DNA of 23,605 bases from Chara braunii. Its lineage: Eukaryota > Streptophyta > Charophyceae > Charales > Characeae. The DNA lies in the NCBI GenBank assembly GCA_003427395.1, contig BFEA01000314.1:624382-647986 (forward strand). The letters run 5' to 3'. Position 1 is the first letter of the stretch; every line of letters starts with the position of its first letter. Position numbers and translations under genes: made by a program. Under the pieces are notes generated by a model. It saw only the letters and a program-made list of their open reading frames with translations. It was not told the origin of the DNA and did not search any database. Of this stretch, positions 1 through 10,404 are shown in pieces.

Positions 1-1095
1 CAGCTGGTCAGCATTGTTGCAATAATTCTTGTTTGAATATAAGAGAGGGGGACATATGGAGTTGAGAAGTTGAGCGAAGGAGAAGTGCTTTGACATTGGT
101 TCTTTGCTGGTGTACTTCATCTTCTTCCTTCTTACTACTACTTCTTCTTCTTCTTATCCTCTCAATCCTCTCAAGTTCATTCATTTCTTTTGCAATTGGG
201 CAGCATTGTGCTTTATTGGTGAATTTGTACTTCGCAATTGGTCCGGGTCATAACACTTGTGTATATTTTTTCTCGTTTCATATCGCAGGTAGCAATAGAG
301 GAGCCTGACCGGGAGTAATCTGCTATGAATGCATCTCCTAGTTAGTTATAGAATGCATCTTCATATTTTCCTCTTTCTTCTATCGCTCGCTTTTTCCTCT
401 CTTCTTTCTCTCTCTCTCTCTCGCGCGCGCTCTCGCTCTCGCTCTCTCTATCTCCTTTTCTCCACTAGATTGGGGAACGACTTAGGGGATTTATGGATGG
501 AGGCGGTTCCAAGGGTAGAGCTCATCTGATGAACGGATACCTTTTTCAATTTTTTCCTGTTTTTTTTATTTTTTCATAATAGGAGAGATATTGGATGCTT
601 GGTTGTTTTTTTTGCCCCCCTGGCATAGCCTACCGCATTTTTTTATAAAAAAGAACGGATGGGCTCCAATGAGAATAAGGCATGGGAATTGCTATTCGTT
701 TCTTTTGCTAGCTGGATGGCCTTGATTTCATATTGATACCAACGATTTTTGTGCTCATAATCATGTTGTTCGTCCACCCGCTACTTCGCCCTCTTACCCC
801 CTTATTTCCACCCTCCCCCCCTCCTTTTTCTCTCCCGTTCTCGCTCCCTTCTATCTTTCTCGGACCCCCCTCTCTATGTGCCCCGTCCGGACTTTCCAAT
901 TTTCTTCCTCGGCTGCCTAAGCACCTCTGCCTTGATCGTACCATCTAAATGGAGTGGAAGATGGTCTTCTGAAACATGCATACTTATGTGGGTAACAATG
1001 GTTGATGCATATTTCTAGAATATGTATTTTCGTAAGCCTTTGTTCCTTCTCGTCTGTTTGCCTCGTTTCTGGATCTTATACCACAAAAACTGCTG
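1..1095. other. No recognised gene; pyrimidine-rich low-complexity DNA
   Basis: I see no conserved domain on either strand. The plus strand has runs of CTT/CTC (about 115-175 and 360-455) and T-rich stretches. The short reading frames here encode Ser/Leu/Arg-rich low-complexity peptides, as expected from these runs, and are not called as genes. Confidence 0.6.
403..452. repeat. (CT)n/(CG)n microsatellite
   Basis: A CT-dinucleotide run changes into a short CG run and back to CTCGCT units. It is a simple repeat with no coding meaning. Confidence 0.85.
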
Positions 1096-1767
1096 ATGGC
1101 TTTGTGCCGGCTTGAATCGCATCAAACAGAGTTGTGTGGCCCGCCACGTCTGTTCTCGTGGGGGTTTCGTATCAATGCTACACATACATATATTATGTAC
1201 CCGATTGAGCTTCAATCCACAACCAGTTCACACATTCCCATTGACGCATGCAATTGCAAAGTAGACTCGAAGGAGGCAAATCCATACAAAACTAGAGAGA
1301 GAGATGCACAACGGAAGCTCACAGACACGAGAGAACTGAAAAACGAATTTCAATTCTTATTCATCCCCCGTCCTCCTCCAATCAATCCAGAGTACTTTAT
1401 TTCAAGATACACAACCACGTTGTCAACAACCCCGAACAACCAAAAACAAATGTTCAATGAAGTATGCAGGAGTCTTGTTCTTCCTCCTCGCCACCTCATA
1501 CCCCTGGCTATGGGTGCCGTAGCAACAGTAACCCCACAGCTGTCACAACGTGCCAATCTGAACCAGCAACCCCAATGATAGCAGCGCCAGCTCAGCACCT
1601 GCACGGAAGTGCAGCGCTGGAAGTCCTGATGAAGAAGGAGACAACCGATCCAACACTTCGAAGAAGATGAAGTTCCTCGTGAGGAGGAACAACAGATGTG
1701 GCTACCAAGTGGAAAGTGGCAGCACCGAAACCCAACAACGCAGTCATGTGGAAGCTCTCATGCAGAC
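1096..1767. other. No recognised gene
   Basis: The longest frame (plus, 1096-1578, 160 codons) has no motif I recognise and no similarity to the neighbouring retroelement domains. The stretch is A/C-rich on the plus strand and leads into the tandem duplication at 1768. It may be internal or flanking sequence of the chromovirus whose 3' end starts at 2396, but nothing proves this. Confidence 0.4.
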
Positions 1768-2303
1768 CTGCAAAATAGCAGCAATGCGATCTTCAACTTC
1801 GTTTCCCAACCCCAGCTATGGCTGGGCTTCGAGGAAAAAGATGACCTCACCCAAAATAGCACAGCAGCGCTCCAACAACGGACGGGCAGAGTTTCGGCAG
1901 CAGCCCGAAACAAGAAAGGACCCAAACCAAATTTCCTGCCCGCTACTTATACCCACGGACTAGACCTACAACAGACTCCCCAGGCAACAGCCCAAAACTC
2001 ATCTGTATCTAGACAGAACTTTGGGAAAATAACGAACAGAGCTGCAAAATAGCCACAGTGCGATCTTCAACTTCGTTTCCCAACCCCAGCTATGGCTGGG
2101 CTTGAAGGAAAAAGATGACCTCACCCAAAATAGCACAGCAGCGCTCCAACAACGGACGGGCAGAGTTTCCCCAGGAGCCCGAAACAAGAAAAGACCCGAA
2201 CCAAATTTCCTGCCCACTACTTCTACCCACAGACTAGACCTACAACAGACTCCCCAGGCAACAGCCCAAAACTCATCTGTATTTAGACAGAACTTCGGGA
2301 AAA
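1768..2303. repeat. Tandem duplication, two 262-bp units
   Basis: Unit 1 (1768-2029) and unit 2 (2042-2303) both start CTGCAAAATAG and align along their full length with only scattered substitutions, separated by 12 bp. On the plus strand both can be read as a Gln/Asn/Thr/Ser-rich peptide with a shared TAALQQRTGRVS segment, but no domain is recognised. The second unit lies about 90 bp before the first integrase codons of chromovirus 1, so the duplication may belong to a deleted version of that element. Confidence 0.9.
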
Positions 2304-2395
2304 GGGGACCCAAACCTATGACAAGGCAAACGGGAAAAGGCTAATGGCCTAAGGCTGCCACATAGGGACTACTAGTGACGTATGTATCACCCGGG

Positions 2396-3102
2396 GCCGC
2401 CGAGATCGCCTACAACAACGTTGTCTGTCCTTCCACTGGCATGTCTCCATTGACCTTGGCTATCATCCGCGCTTGCCGTCCGATATCCTGCTCCCCTCGC
2501 AACTCAAACCCTCCACGCCCTGCCCTTCCCTCAATGAATGGGCAGCAACAATGAATCGACTCCTCAGAGAAGCAACTGAAGCCCTTGAAAGAACACAAGA
2601 ACAACAAGCAAACAGGACTAACAAACACAGACGTGACCTGCAATTCAAAGTAGGGGACAAAATTTGGCTCTCCGCCAAACGCTTTGAACCCGAACACGGA
2701 TTGTCAAAGAAACTCTCGAACAAATGGCTCGGTCCCTTCCCCATCATTGAACAAACCTCCCCCGTCAATTACAAGCTCCAACTCCCTCCTGACATGGATC
2801 GTGTCCACCCTGTCTTCCACGTAGAATACCTAAAAGAATATCATGAATCCCCACCCCAATTTGTTGACCGCCCTTACCCCAGACCTCCACCAATCATGCT
2901 TCCCACAGGCCCATAATTCGTAGTAGAATCCATCATAGGACGACGAACCACACAAGTATCAGACCATCCGGAACCAATCAAAGAATACAAGGTCAAATGG
3001 ACCGGATACCCCGACGAAGAATCTACATGGGAACCTCTCTCTAATCTCAAGAACACCATGAAACTTGTTCACGCCTACGATCGTGCTCACTCTATATCCT
3101 AG
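2396..3102 (+). pseudogene. Ty3/gypsy chromovirus 1: integrase C-terminus plus chromodomain (broken)
   Basis: This is the 3' end of a retrotransposon pol gene. Integrase inserts the element's cDNA, and a C-terminal chromodomain can direct insertion to marked chromatin. Around 2402-2457 the frame encodes the end of the integrase core (AEIAYNN, then STGMSPLTL). A frameshift near 2455-2458 moves into the frame starting HPRLPSD. This frame runs through a helical segment to the GPFPI motif (GPY/F module, about 2730) and the typical HPVFHVEYLKEY tail. A TAA at 2914-2916 stops the frame, but the same frame continues to TAG at 3100-3102 as a clear chromodomain: VESI near the start, then YKVKWTGYPDEESTWEPL with its aromatic residues. 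Protease, reverse transcriptase, RNase H and most of the integrase are missing upstream, so this is a deletion derivative and not functional. Confidence 0.93.
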
Positions 3103-4042
3103 ATACATAATTTAAGTCAAACCATAAAACGTTGTCTAAACCCCGCCTTGACCCCGCCAAAACCCCGCATCCCTGCTCTACACACACCCCTGTACCCAAC
3201 AAAGCCCTTGCCTCTTGACCCCCCCCCTGTCTGATCCGCCTTGCCCCGTTCTCCCATCTGTCCTCCGCCACATCCTTGTCTCTCTTGACCAAGTTCTCTA
3301 TGTGGCCTGTGCGCGTCGCCGACGATAATGGATCTAATGGCAAGCAAACGAGGACGATGGCATGCTGCAGCTCAGTACGAGGAGATAAGACAACTGGTTG
3401 GCCACCATGTTGTTTCCCTTTGGCCGACACCTTGGACTCGCAGACTTCTGGAGCAGCACCTCTGACATCGGCATCAAGATCAGTCTGCGACATGCTATCC
3501 GGATCAGACCTCGTCATCAGATCGTGTACCGAACGCAACCTGCTACTGGGACAATCAAGCTGAAGCCCTCGCCGTCTACATCACAGAACTGCTGAAGACT
3601 GCTTCCTCACCGCCACTTCTGCGACACCCTCCAAGACCTTCCTCAAGACATGTTTTCACTTTTGACACTTTCTTACAAACCTGAGACGTTGTTTTCCCAG
3701 ACCCCTCAGACACCCCAACACTTGAGCATTGAACAAACATTTTTTTTTGTTTTTCTCAAACCTGACAACCTATAACCTTGTAGAACACAATAGGACTACC
3801 TTGTTACTTGTAGAACCTCAATAGTATTACCCTGTTACTTGAGCATTGATTCCCTCATCCCTGTAGAACCTCAAGAGTATTACCCTGTCACTTGAGCATT
3901 GATTCCCTCATCCCTGTAGAACATTAATAGGATTACCCTACTACTTGCATTACTCCCCTTTTCCTTTTCTGACCAGTGATCGGCCCCGTCCCGTCCTTCA
4001 CAGTTGTTCATTGGGTCTTTGGCAGCCGGGACGTTGCCTTCC
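3103..4042. other. Untranslated 3' region of chromovirus 1
   Basis: This stretch lies between the chromodomain stop and the polypurine tract. No conserved protein is visible on either strand. It is C/T-rich and includes the 53-bp tandem repeats described separately. Its position fits the long non-coding spacer some chromoviruses carry between pol and the 3' LTR. Confidence 0.6.
3775..3948. repeat. 53-bp tandem repeat, about three units
   Basis: The word TAGAAC recurs at 3781, 3811, 3864 and 3917. The last two intervals are exactly 53 bp and the first is a shortened 30-bp unit. Each full unit holds ATTACCCTGT and CTTGAGCATTGATTCCCTCA. The array is inside the 3' spacer of chromovirus 1. Confidence 0.9.
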
Positions 4043-4054
4043 AGAGGGAGGGGA
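4043..4054 (+). promoter_or_regulatory. Polypurine tract of chromovirus 1
   Basis: An uninterrupted purine run (AGAGGGAGGGGA) ends four bases before TGTTACGG at 4058. A purine run next to a TGTTA start is the usual plus-strand priming site directly upstream of a 3' LTR. It lies on the same strand as, and downstream of, the integrase/chromodomain. Confidence 0.75.
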
Positions 4055-4057
4055 TAG

Positions 4058-4500
4058 TGTTACGGACTTAGCCAGGGCTCGATCCCTGGTCAGCGGGTTA
4101 CCACCCGCCAGGTTGCTATTTCATTTTTGAGTCTTTGATCTCTGGTGCCTGACTATTGGCACCCTCTGCAGTTGGCGCCCGTTCTCAAATCCCTCATTAG
4201 GCATTTTCGGATTTCGATACTTGGCGCCATCCGGCATTCTGGCGCCCAAGCTCAGACCTTCGATTTTCAGTTCAGTCCTGAGGCAAATTGCACTTCTCCC
4301 TCGGGACTCAACTTGAGTCTGGTACTTAAGACCGGACTCAAGCTGAGTTCGACATTCAGTTTTCGGCCTCAGTGCTTGTGCTTCAGTGTGACTTGCTGCG
4401 ACATTGTGTTCGGAATCCAAGATTGCGACTTTGCCACCTTGTGTCTGCGTCCGTCGAGCCGTGTCGAGTCCGTGTCGAGTTGAGTGAGTGTGTGTGTGCT
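4058..4500 (+). mobile_element. 3' LTR of chromovirus 1, right end not defined
   Basis: The block starts TGTTACGGAC directly after the polypurine tract. It is rich in GGCGCC/GGCACC words (4155-4250), a composition shared with the LTR-like DNA at 22923-23605. I could not find a matching 5' LTR or a clear ...CA end. The right border near 4500 is a guess, because the hAT-related frame starts soon after. No clear TATA box is visible. Confidence 0.6.
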
Positions 4501-4553
4501 CTCACTCCCTCCCTCTCTCTCTTCCCCGACCTCGCTGCTCTGCCTCAGCCCCG

Positions 4554-6875
4554 TCACAGCCAGGGGGACATGCTGCTGCGGCGGGGGAGTTCCGCTGTTT
4601 TCGCGGCCTGCCTATCCCCTCTTCGCCGGAGCTGGTGCTGCGGGCTCCACGGCGCCTTCCTCTTCCTTCCCACCATGCTTCTCTCAAGGTTGTCATGCTG
4701 CAGTTCTTGAAGCAGTGGTGGAAACTCCTCAACAGGCAGCACATCAGTGAGTGAGGCAGATTTGAGTGCACGCTGGCGCCTCTTGTCCACAAGTGAAGCT
4801 TCTTCGTCCTCTTCGTGCTCGTCTTCCAATTGTTGATCTTCCTCTTCTTGCTGCTGCTTCTGCACTTCTCGGTGTTCCTCTTCCTGTCCGCTTGCTGCAT
4901 TTGTGGCTGGCTCTCCCCCCCGTTGGTCTTGTTCCTTTTCGCAACCCTCTTCTCCCCTTCGCCCCTCGTTACGTGGCAAGTCTCCTCCTCCATGCGCTGC
5001 ATCACAATGGCATGGTCTCTTCGCGCCAGGGCCTTGGAACATGCAGCTCACGAAGGTGAACAAGAAGAAGAACAAAGGGGGCTTCATCAACTTGTTGATA
5101 GTGTCAGGGGACACTCGTGTTGCAATCTTCTGCAGCTCCTCGTGACTCTTCCCGTGACAGTCCCACCAAGCTGATGCAGTGTGCTTCGTGAGTGCGCTGT
5201 CAAATTCGGCAAAGTCCGTCCATAGACTGTCTTGATCCTTCAACGACTTTAAGGACTCTCCCACCGGCTCTTTGTGGAACACCTTCAAACTTCCCCACAA
5301 CTTGAGATGCTCCTTGCATCCCCAAGTGGGCCCCTCGCTGCATTGTGAAAACAGGAACTTCATGGCATCCTGCACAAGGGGCCTCTTGGGGTCGTGCAAA
5401 TAACGAGGGTCCCTCCTCGAGGGATTGAGAAGGAAGTTGGCTGCATGCACCGGTTGTCGCATCATCTTGCACCGGTCCTTCACTTTAACTGCAATGGAGT
5501 TTCATTATTCCGCAGTCAAGCCCTGCATGGTGTTCAAGCGCTCGATCAAAGTCTCCTCGAATCCCCACAGCTGATACGGTGTTGTCCCGCTGCGATCCAT
5601 CTTCCTCAGCAGTTCAAATACAGGGTGCATGACACCCACCGCTCTTTCCACGGCCTGCCACCACTCTTCGGACCGGATGCTGAGGAACGCAGCGGCCGCC
5701 CTATCTCGCAACTTCTTGGTGCTCCATTTCACCTCCTGCCACCCTTCCTTCATCATATCCTGCAACACCCGCTTCTTGTCTTCCTGTGCAACATCACGTA
5801 GACGGAGGTGAAGCGCACATCCGTAGGCATGATAAGCACCCTTTCAGAGTCCAACTCTGAGAACTCACGATATATATGCATGGTGAAGTGGTGGTCTGTG
5901 CATAATGCGTTCACGCGGATAACCTGCTCCCAAAGTTTAACCAGTGTGGTTGCTGTCTTCTTCCTCTTCGACATGTCCACCACCTTCAGGAGAACCGTGC
6001 CGGACTCTGAAGCAGCAATGAAGTTCATCACTGGGCGGAACTTGCGATCCGTGCAACCGTCAGTAAGCAAGGTGCAGTCGGTGATGTCCCATCCCTCCAT
6101 AAAAGGCCGCATCCGCTCCCTCAGGCGCTCGTAGACAATGTCAAGTGCAATGGTCCACAATGTCAACATCTTCATCATTGGCACTCTCTACCTCTTCTCC
6201 CCCATCTCCAAGTACAAATCGTGCAGCTCTTGAGTCTTCTCTCCTGTCACGTAGTTAAATGGCGCACCGTGCTCAAACAGGTGTTTCGCCCAAGCGATGT
6301 CCAAGCGTTGTTGGGAGCTGTTCTTTGTCCACCTCTTAATTGAAGCTTGATGCAGCCTCCTTAATGGTCGCCCAGTCACGGAAGCCTCCCCCAAAGCCCC
6401 TGAACCACCTTGGGGTTGTCCCTCCACCAACTCTCCACCATCGCCCGCATCTTCTTGACATGGCACCGGTTCCCTCCTTGCAGCGGTCGGCGGCCCCATG
6501 AATGGGGCCAAACAGCCTTACCCACCCTCCTCCTCCTCCGTTGTCGGCCGAGGGTCTGCGCCATCTGCGATTTTGTGCTCCCACTCGAGTGTATGATGCT
6601 GTCCACAACTTCCCGCACAACTTGCACTTGTGCCAGTATTTCCCGAACCCCTTCGGCGCCACCTCTTGTCCTCGCAAGACCCATCTGTAGGCAGCCTTTG
6701 TCTTTTGCAACTTCAGCTGCATATTCTCCGAGTCTGCCTCGAATGGTGGGGTAACGCAGATGGCTCTCCCCTTCCCCTTCCCCTTCCCCTCCGCCTTCTT
6801 GCTGTTGTCCGCCGTGCTGCTGCCTGCCATCCTGCTGCCCTCCATGATGCTGCTTGCTACGCTGGAGCTAGCCAT
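4554..6875 (-). pseudogene. Degenerate hAT-superfamily transposase (BED-like/DUF659-type)
   Basis: Read from 6875 leftwards, this is a cut-and-paste DNA transposase of the hAT type in several broken pieces. The N-terminus has a Lys/Gly-rich stretch and a BED-like CxxC (KYWHKCKLCGKLW, residues 80-91). Two frameshifts between about 6600 and 6480 lead to a frame with WAKHLFEHGAPFNYVTGEK. A TAG at 6188-6190 is in frame with the DUF659-like core, where TLLTDGCTDRKFRPVMNF holds the first catalytic-type Asp. After VNALCTD (about 5890) the sequence jumps within some 23 residues to PTDVRFTSVYVML, so roughly 100 residues of the central RNase H-like fold are deleted. A frameshift near 5770 follows, then tandem stops TAA-TGA at about 5502-5507. 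The same frame resumes with KMMRQPVHAANFLLNP and WWDCHGKSHEELQKIA. The usual C-terminal dimerisation motif is replaced by a Glu/Gln-rich tail. It cannot be active. I found no convincing terminal inverted repeats. Confidence 0.88.
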
Positions 6876-7049
6876 GCCTCAAACAGAAGAAGAAGAAGAA
6901 GAAGAAGAACGGTTCCTTTAAGTAGGGGAATGGAGCAAAAGGGAGGCACAAGTAAGAGGGCTGCAGATTGGGTCTTGCACAGTGGTTCCCACATGCCTAG
7001 TAATCAAAGAACACCCAATACTTTGGGCTTATCGTGGTGGATGCAACCT
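6876..7049. other. Upstream flank of the hAT relic with a short (AGA)n run
   Basis: An (AGA)n microsatellite occupies 6885-6909, directly 5' of the transposase start on the minus strand. The rest shows no gene. A CAGTGGTTCCC word at about 6980 resembles a hAT end, but it points away from the transposase and has no partner. Confidence 0.5.
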
Positions 7050-7288
7050 GCACAACAACGGCAACACTGTTTGCAGTGCCTAGTAATCTTAAGGCTTACT
7101 GGGGCAATTCACATAGCGTTCATAGAGTTGTGTCTACCTATCTATCTTTGTCTGTCTATCTATGTCACCCCCTCTTCGCCAATGTCTGTATCTCTGTCTA
7201 TCTGTCTATCGCTATCTATCTATCTGTCTATCTCCTCCTACTCTTGCGCACAACAACGGCCACACTATCAACAGTGCCCAGTAATCTT
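7050..7288. repeat. Diverged 41-bp direct repeat flanking a TCTA/TCTG array
   Basis: Two 41-bp copies (7050-7090 and 7248-7288), both reading GCACAACAACGGC...AGTGCC(T/C)AGTAATCTT, differ at about six positions and lie 198 bp apart. A partial third occurrence of CCTAGTAATC is near 6996. The space between the copies holds the TCTA/TCTG microsatellite. Confidence 0.8.
7132..7234. repeat. (TCTA/TCTG)n microsatellite
   Basis: An imperfect tetranucleotide array of TCTA and TCTG units on the plus strand, interrupted around 7167-7185. Confidence 0.9.
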
Positions 7289-7310
7289 TGAAACCGGTCA
7301 TGGCAAATCT

Positions 7311-7505
7311 CACTCACTCACTCGCTTGCCCACTCACTCGCTGACTCACTCATTGACTCACTCGCTGACTCACTCTCTGACCCACTCACTCACCTGCACT
7401 CACTCACTCACTCACTCACTTGCTCGCTCGCTCACTCAACCACCCACCTCCACTCGCTCACCCATAGCAAATCCGCCCACTCACTCACCCACCTGCACCC
7501 GCCCG
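7311..7505. repeat. (CACT)n microsatellite
   Basis: A long degenerate CACT array with CGCT and CACC variants, about 195 bp. It produces an apparent THSLTHSLTHSL peptide on the plus strand that should not be read as a protein. Confidence 0.92.
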
Positions 7506-7765
7506 CTGATGCATGCTCGGTTAAGCCCGCATCATGGGCAGTTCACATGCCAATTGCGTGATGCCATGCAATCTTCTGGGATATTCCGCTGGTTGAGGTG
7601 GGGTGGACCCGCAGATGCATCTTCTGGGATATGCCGCTGGATTGCAAGTATTTGTACCTCAATTAAACCACTGGCACCATGCCTCAGAGCCCCGGAGATG
7701 TTCAGGCTGACACCAGCAGGGCGGTTGGGAGGCATACAATAGAGAAAGGTACTTGGGCAAGCGTC

Positions 7766-8400
7766 CTGCAACACTTTGTTGGATAGCCGCGCGACTGGCA
7801 ACTTCATGAGTCAGTCCTTTATTCAAAGGGACGGCCTTGGCACACAAGTTCGAATGAAGGCACACCCTACGACGGTCAAGTTGGTGAATGGTCGGACGCA
7901 ACAACTCCTTGATCACTACATCGAGGCCATACCACTTTATTTCGCACTTCATTCATGCGAACCGGTGAAGTTTGATGTCTTGGACACGAACTTCGACATC
8001 ATTTTGGGGATGCCTTGGCTTGCAAGTGCGGATCACACGGTCAACTTCCATCGGCGGGCACTTACGGTTCGTGACACCTTCAGCGCCGAGGTGCCGTGTG
8101 CTATTCCTCTTCCGCACCCTTCGATCCGGTGCCAAGTAGTGACGACCAAGTCTTTTCGGGCCACTTGCGCTTACAAGCGGACCGGCGTGGTCAGCCTATG
8201 TTTTCTTCAAACCGTCACGGTAGCCAACTCTTCACCCACGAACTTGTCCTCGGACCCCCATGTGGTGCAGTTGCTTGACGAGTTTGCCGACATCTTCGAG
8301 TCTCCTACCAGTGTGGTGCCGGATCGGTCAATCTCCCATGAGATCATTCTTGAGGCCGGTGCCGTGCCGAAAAAGCTCCATCTATTGGTGGGGAGCATCA
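7766..8400 (+). pseudogene. Chromovirus 2: retropepsin (protease) domain and linker to RT
   Basis: The frame encodes the aspartic protease that matures Ty3/gypsy polyproteins. LLDSRATGNFMS (about 7776-7811) is the active-site loop, with the essential Asp at 7782-7784 followed by Ser-Arg where the family has Ser/Thr-Gly. This Gly-to-Arg change should inactivate it. NFDIILGMPWL (about 7992-8024) is the usual second conserved block. Further on, LLDEFADIFE and the SHEIILEAGAVP segment match the linker that normally precedes reverse transcriptase. The similarity then stops and the frame ends at 8447. The next part of the same polyprotein appears on the same strand at 12992, so this is probably the 5' half of the element that resumes there. 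Confidence 0.9.
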
Positions 8401-8984
8401 CCTGCTGGAAAACGGGTCCAGCGTCCCTTGAATACATGAATGCATGAGTACATGGTGAGATGAATATCATTGATGTCTGTGGTGTCTGGGAGAACATGGT
8501 TGTATTTCCTAAGGGTTTCTCTAGCATCTGAAAATGTTGGGTGTCTCGGGCTATTCCGGAATCGTACAACTCCTCTTCACCTACTCTCTTTGTGGCGCCA
8601 GATCTTTGTGACCAAACCAGTGCTGTATTTTCTATGACATACTCTCCCTTGTAGGGTAAATCCTTAAACCCCTAAACCCTTGCTCCTCTCCCAGGTGTCT
8701 GATACCCTGGCAGTATCCTTTCCACTTTTCCTTCCTTAACTTCATCTATCTCGCTCATACCATTCCAAATGCACCAAGCAGTTTGATTGGGGGGGGAAGA
8801 GATCGGTGAATTCTTCGTTGGGTCTCATCGGGATTGCTATATCGATCTTAGTCCACTCATGAAAAAGGAGTCGGTTGTCCCTCACTAGATCCTTTCTCCC
8901 TTGTCTCTCCCCTGGTTCCTTTTGTCCCCTTTTCCATTCCACTTTCCCTATCCTCCCCCCGTTGTCCCCCCCAAGCCAGCTCAA
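8401..8984. other. Junction region between the protease fragment and the LINE; no gene recognised
   Basis: No known domain on either strand. A minus-strand frame from 9068 to 8742 may be a 3' extension of the LINE. Two CCCTAAA-like words (8664-8681) resemble plant telomere repeats but are too few to matter. I do not see the T-run that would mark a LINE poly(A) tail on the minus strand. Confidence 0.4.
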
Positions 8985-10155
8985 GCTAAAATCCTTGATA
9001 TTTTTGTTGGATATCTTTTTGTGAGTGTAGTGATTGAATCTAGGCCTTAACCCCCTCCCATTTTGCACTTATTTCTGTTTGAATTTGTTGTTGTATGCTT
9101 TCCGTGAATTCTGGTCCCTCCAGTCTTGCTCTTTCCATTTCATATGTGCAGCGTTGTCACCAGAGGGCCCAAAGCACTGCCCTACGTCCCAGTTTGAACA
9201 TACTACTGGTGAAATCATCCAGTTGGTCCTTAGGCCAGGCTTCACACAACAAGGCTTTCCGGTCCCACGGTCACTAGATCTGAGTTTCTAGTTGTTCCCT
9301 GATTCTATCCCACCATCTCCACAGCTACACCACTCCTGGGCACTGAAGAAATATGTGTTCAATTGTTTCTGGCACTTTATTGGATGGGAACGCATTGGTG
9401 CATAGCCTACACCAAGGCAGGGCTTGCCCTCTCTGTTCAGGCTCGTTCTATCTATCAGCCAATCATTTGTCGGTAGGCAGCGGAGCTCTATCTGCCATTG
9501 CAGTGAGGCAAATTTTGCTGGTTTTTCCTTGATCGTTCTGAACCACCTTATATCTCTTAGCTTGTCCTTGTCAATGTTTAGGTGGTTCATCCAGCGTGAC
9601 CCGATCACAAAGGTTTATTCTCGGCCTAAGGAGCTTGTAGGTCGATTTTACCGTTAGGCCATATAATGATCTAGTGAATTTTCTGCCCTTCGCCGGTGGT
9701 GTTGTCCATGACCATTCTAACAGGTCCAAGGCGAGTTGGTGGACCGAGACTCGGGGGAGGTAGGCAATCCATTGCTATTTTTCATGGAGCACCCTAATTC
9801 TGAATAGTTCCTCTTTTTGGCATATTACTACTTCTTCCGGAGAGGTTCTTTGAAGGACGTTGTTCCAACTTACTTGGAAGAGGATTACTCTTACTGATCC
9901 ATTGGGCTCGTAGTAGACTATTACTGATCCATTGGGCTCGTAGTAGACTATGTTGCCCACCTCACTTGGTCGTTCCCTCAATGCCACCCAGTCCGATTCT
10001 TGTAGGGTGGGACCTTTCTTGAGGATTCTCCACCAGGCTAGGGGGATCTTTTCTATTATGGCTTCCAAGGCTTCCTCCGATCGATGACAGTATCGTAGTC
10101 TCTCTCTTAGTTGGCCCGGGTCAACCCAATTTCTCTTTCCTGTATCCCGTATGTC
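8985..10155 (-). pseudogene. LINE (non-LTR retrotransposon): C-terminal part with RT-associated zinc-binding region
   Basis: Read on the minus strand from 10155, this is the C-terminal third of a LINE ORF2. WVDPGQLRERLRYC starts near 10130, followed by LAWWRILKKG and a region containing an exact 30-bp duplication (YYEPNGSV twice). A stop at about 9775 interrupts the frame, and WIAYLPRVSVHQLALDLLEW then continues. Near 9500 comes the zinc-binding-in-reverse-transcriptase type block LRCLPTNDWLIDRTSL, followed by Cys-containing NTYFFSAQEWCSC. After 9288 a further frame gives FKLGRRAVLWALW and QRCTYEMERARLEG, which resemble the tail after the zinc region in plant-like LINEs. Several stops and frameshifts break it. 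It continues the RT fragment at 11466-12760, from which it is separated by the GA-rich block. Confidence 0.82.
9891..9950. repeat. Exact 30-bp tandem duplication inside the LINE
   Basis: Bases 9891-9920 and 9921-9950 are identical. The 30-bp unit keeps the minus-strand frame and doubles a ten-residue stretch of the LINE protein. The exact identity points to a recent event or an assembly slip. Confidence 0.95.
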
Positions 10156-10160
10156 TGCAT

Positions 10161-10191
10161 CTACCACTACAACATGGCAATATACACTGCC

Positions 10192-10249
<58 letters not shown>

Positions 10250-10344
10250 AGCCGAAGGCGGGATGGTGTGAGAAAAGCCGAAGGTGGGAGATGGCTGGAG
10301 AAGAGTCGAAGGCGGGATGGTGGGAAGCAGCGGAAGAAGTCGAG

Positions 10345-10404
<60 letters not shown>

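Noticed and set aside
6979-6992. hAT-type terminal inverted repeat (CAGTGGTTCCC)
   Set aside because: It is oriented away from the transposase, and no matching inverted copy was found on the other side.
7311-7505. Repeat array resembling a CRISPR at first glance
   Set aside because: It is a continuous CACT microsatellite without unique spacers, in eukaryotic DNA.
6630-7742. 370-codon plus-strand frame
   Set aside because: It runs antisense to the hAT transposase and then through the TCTA and CACT microsatellites. No domain or sensible composition.
8664-8681. Interstitial telomere (CCCTAAA)
   Set aside because: Only two imperfect units, within the range of chance.
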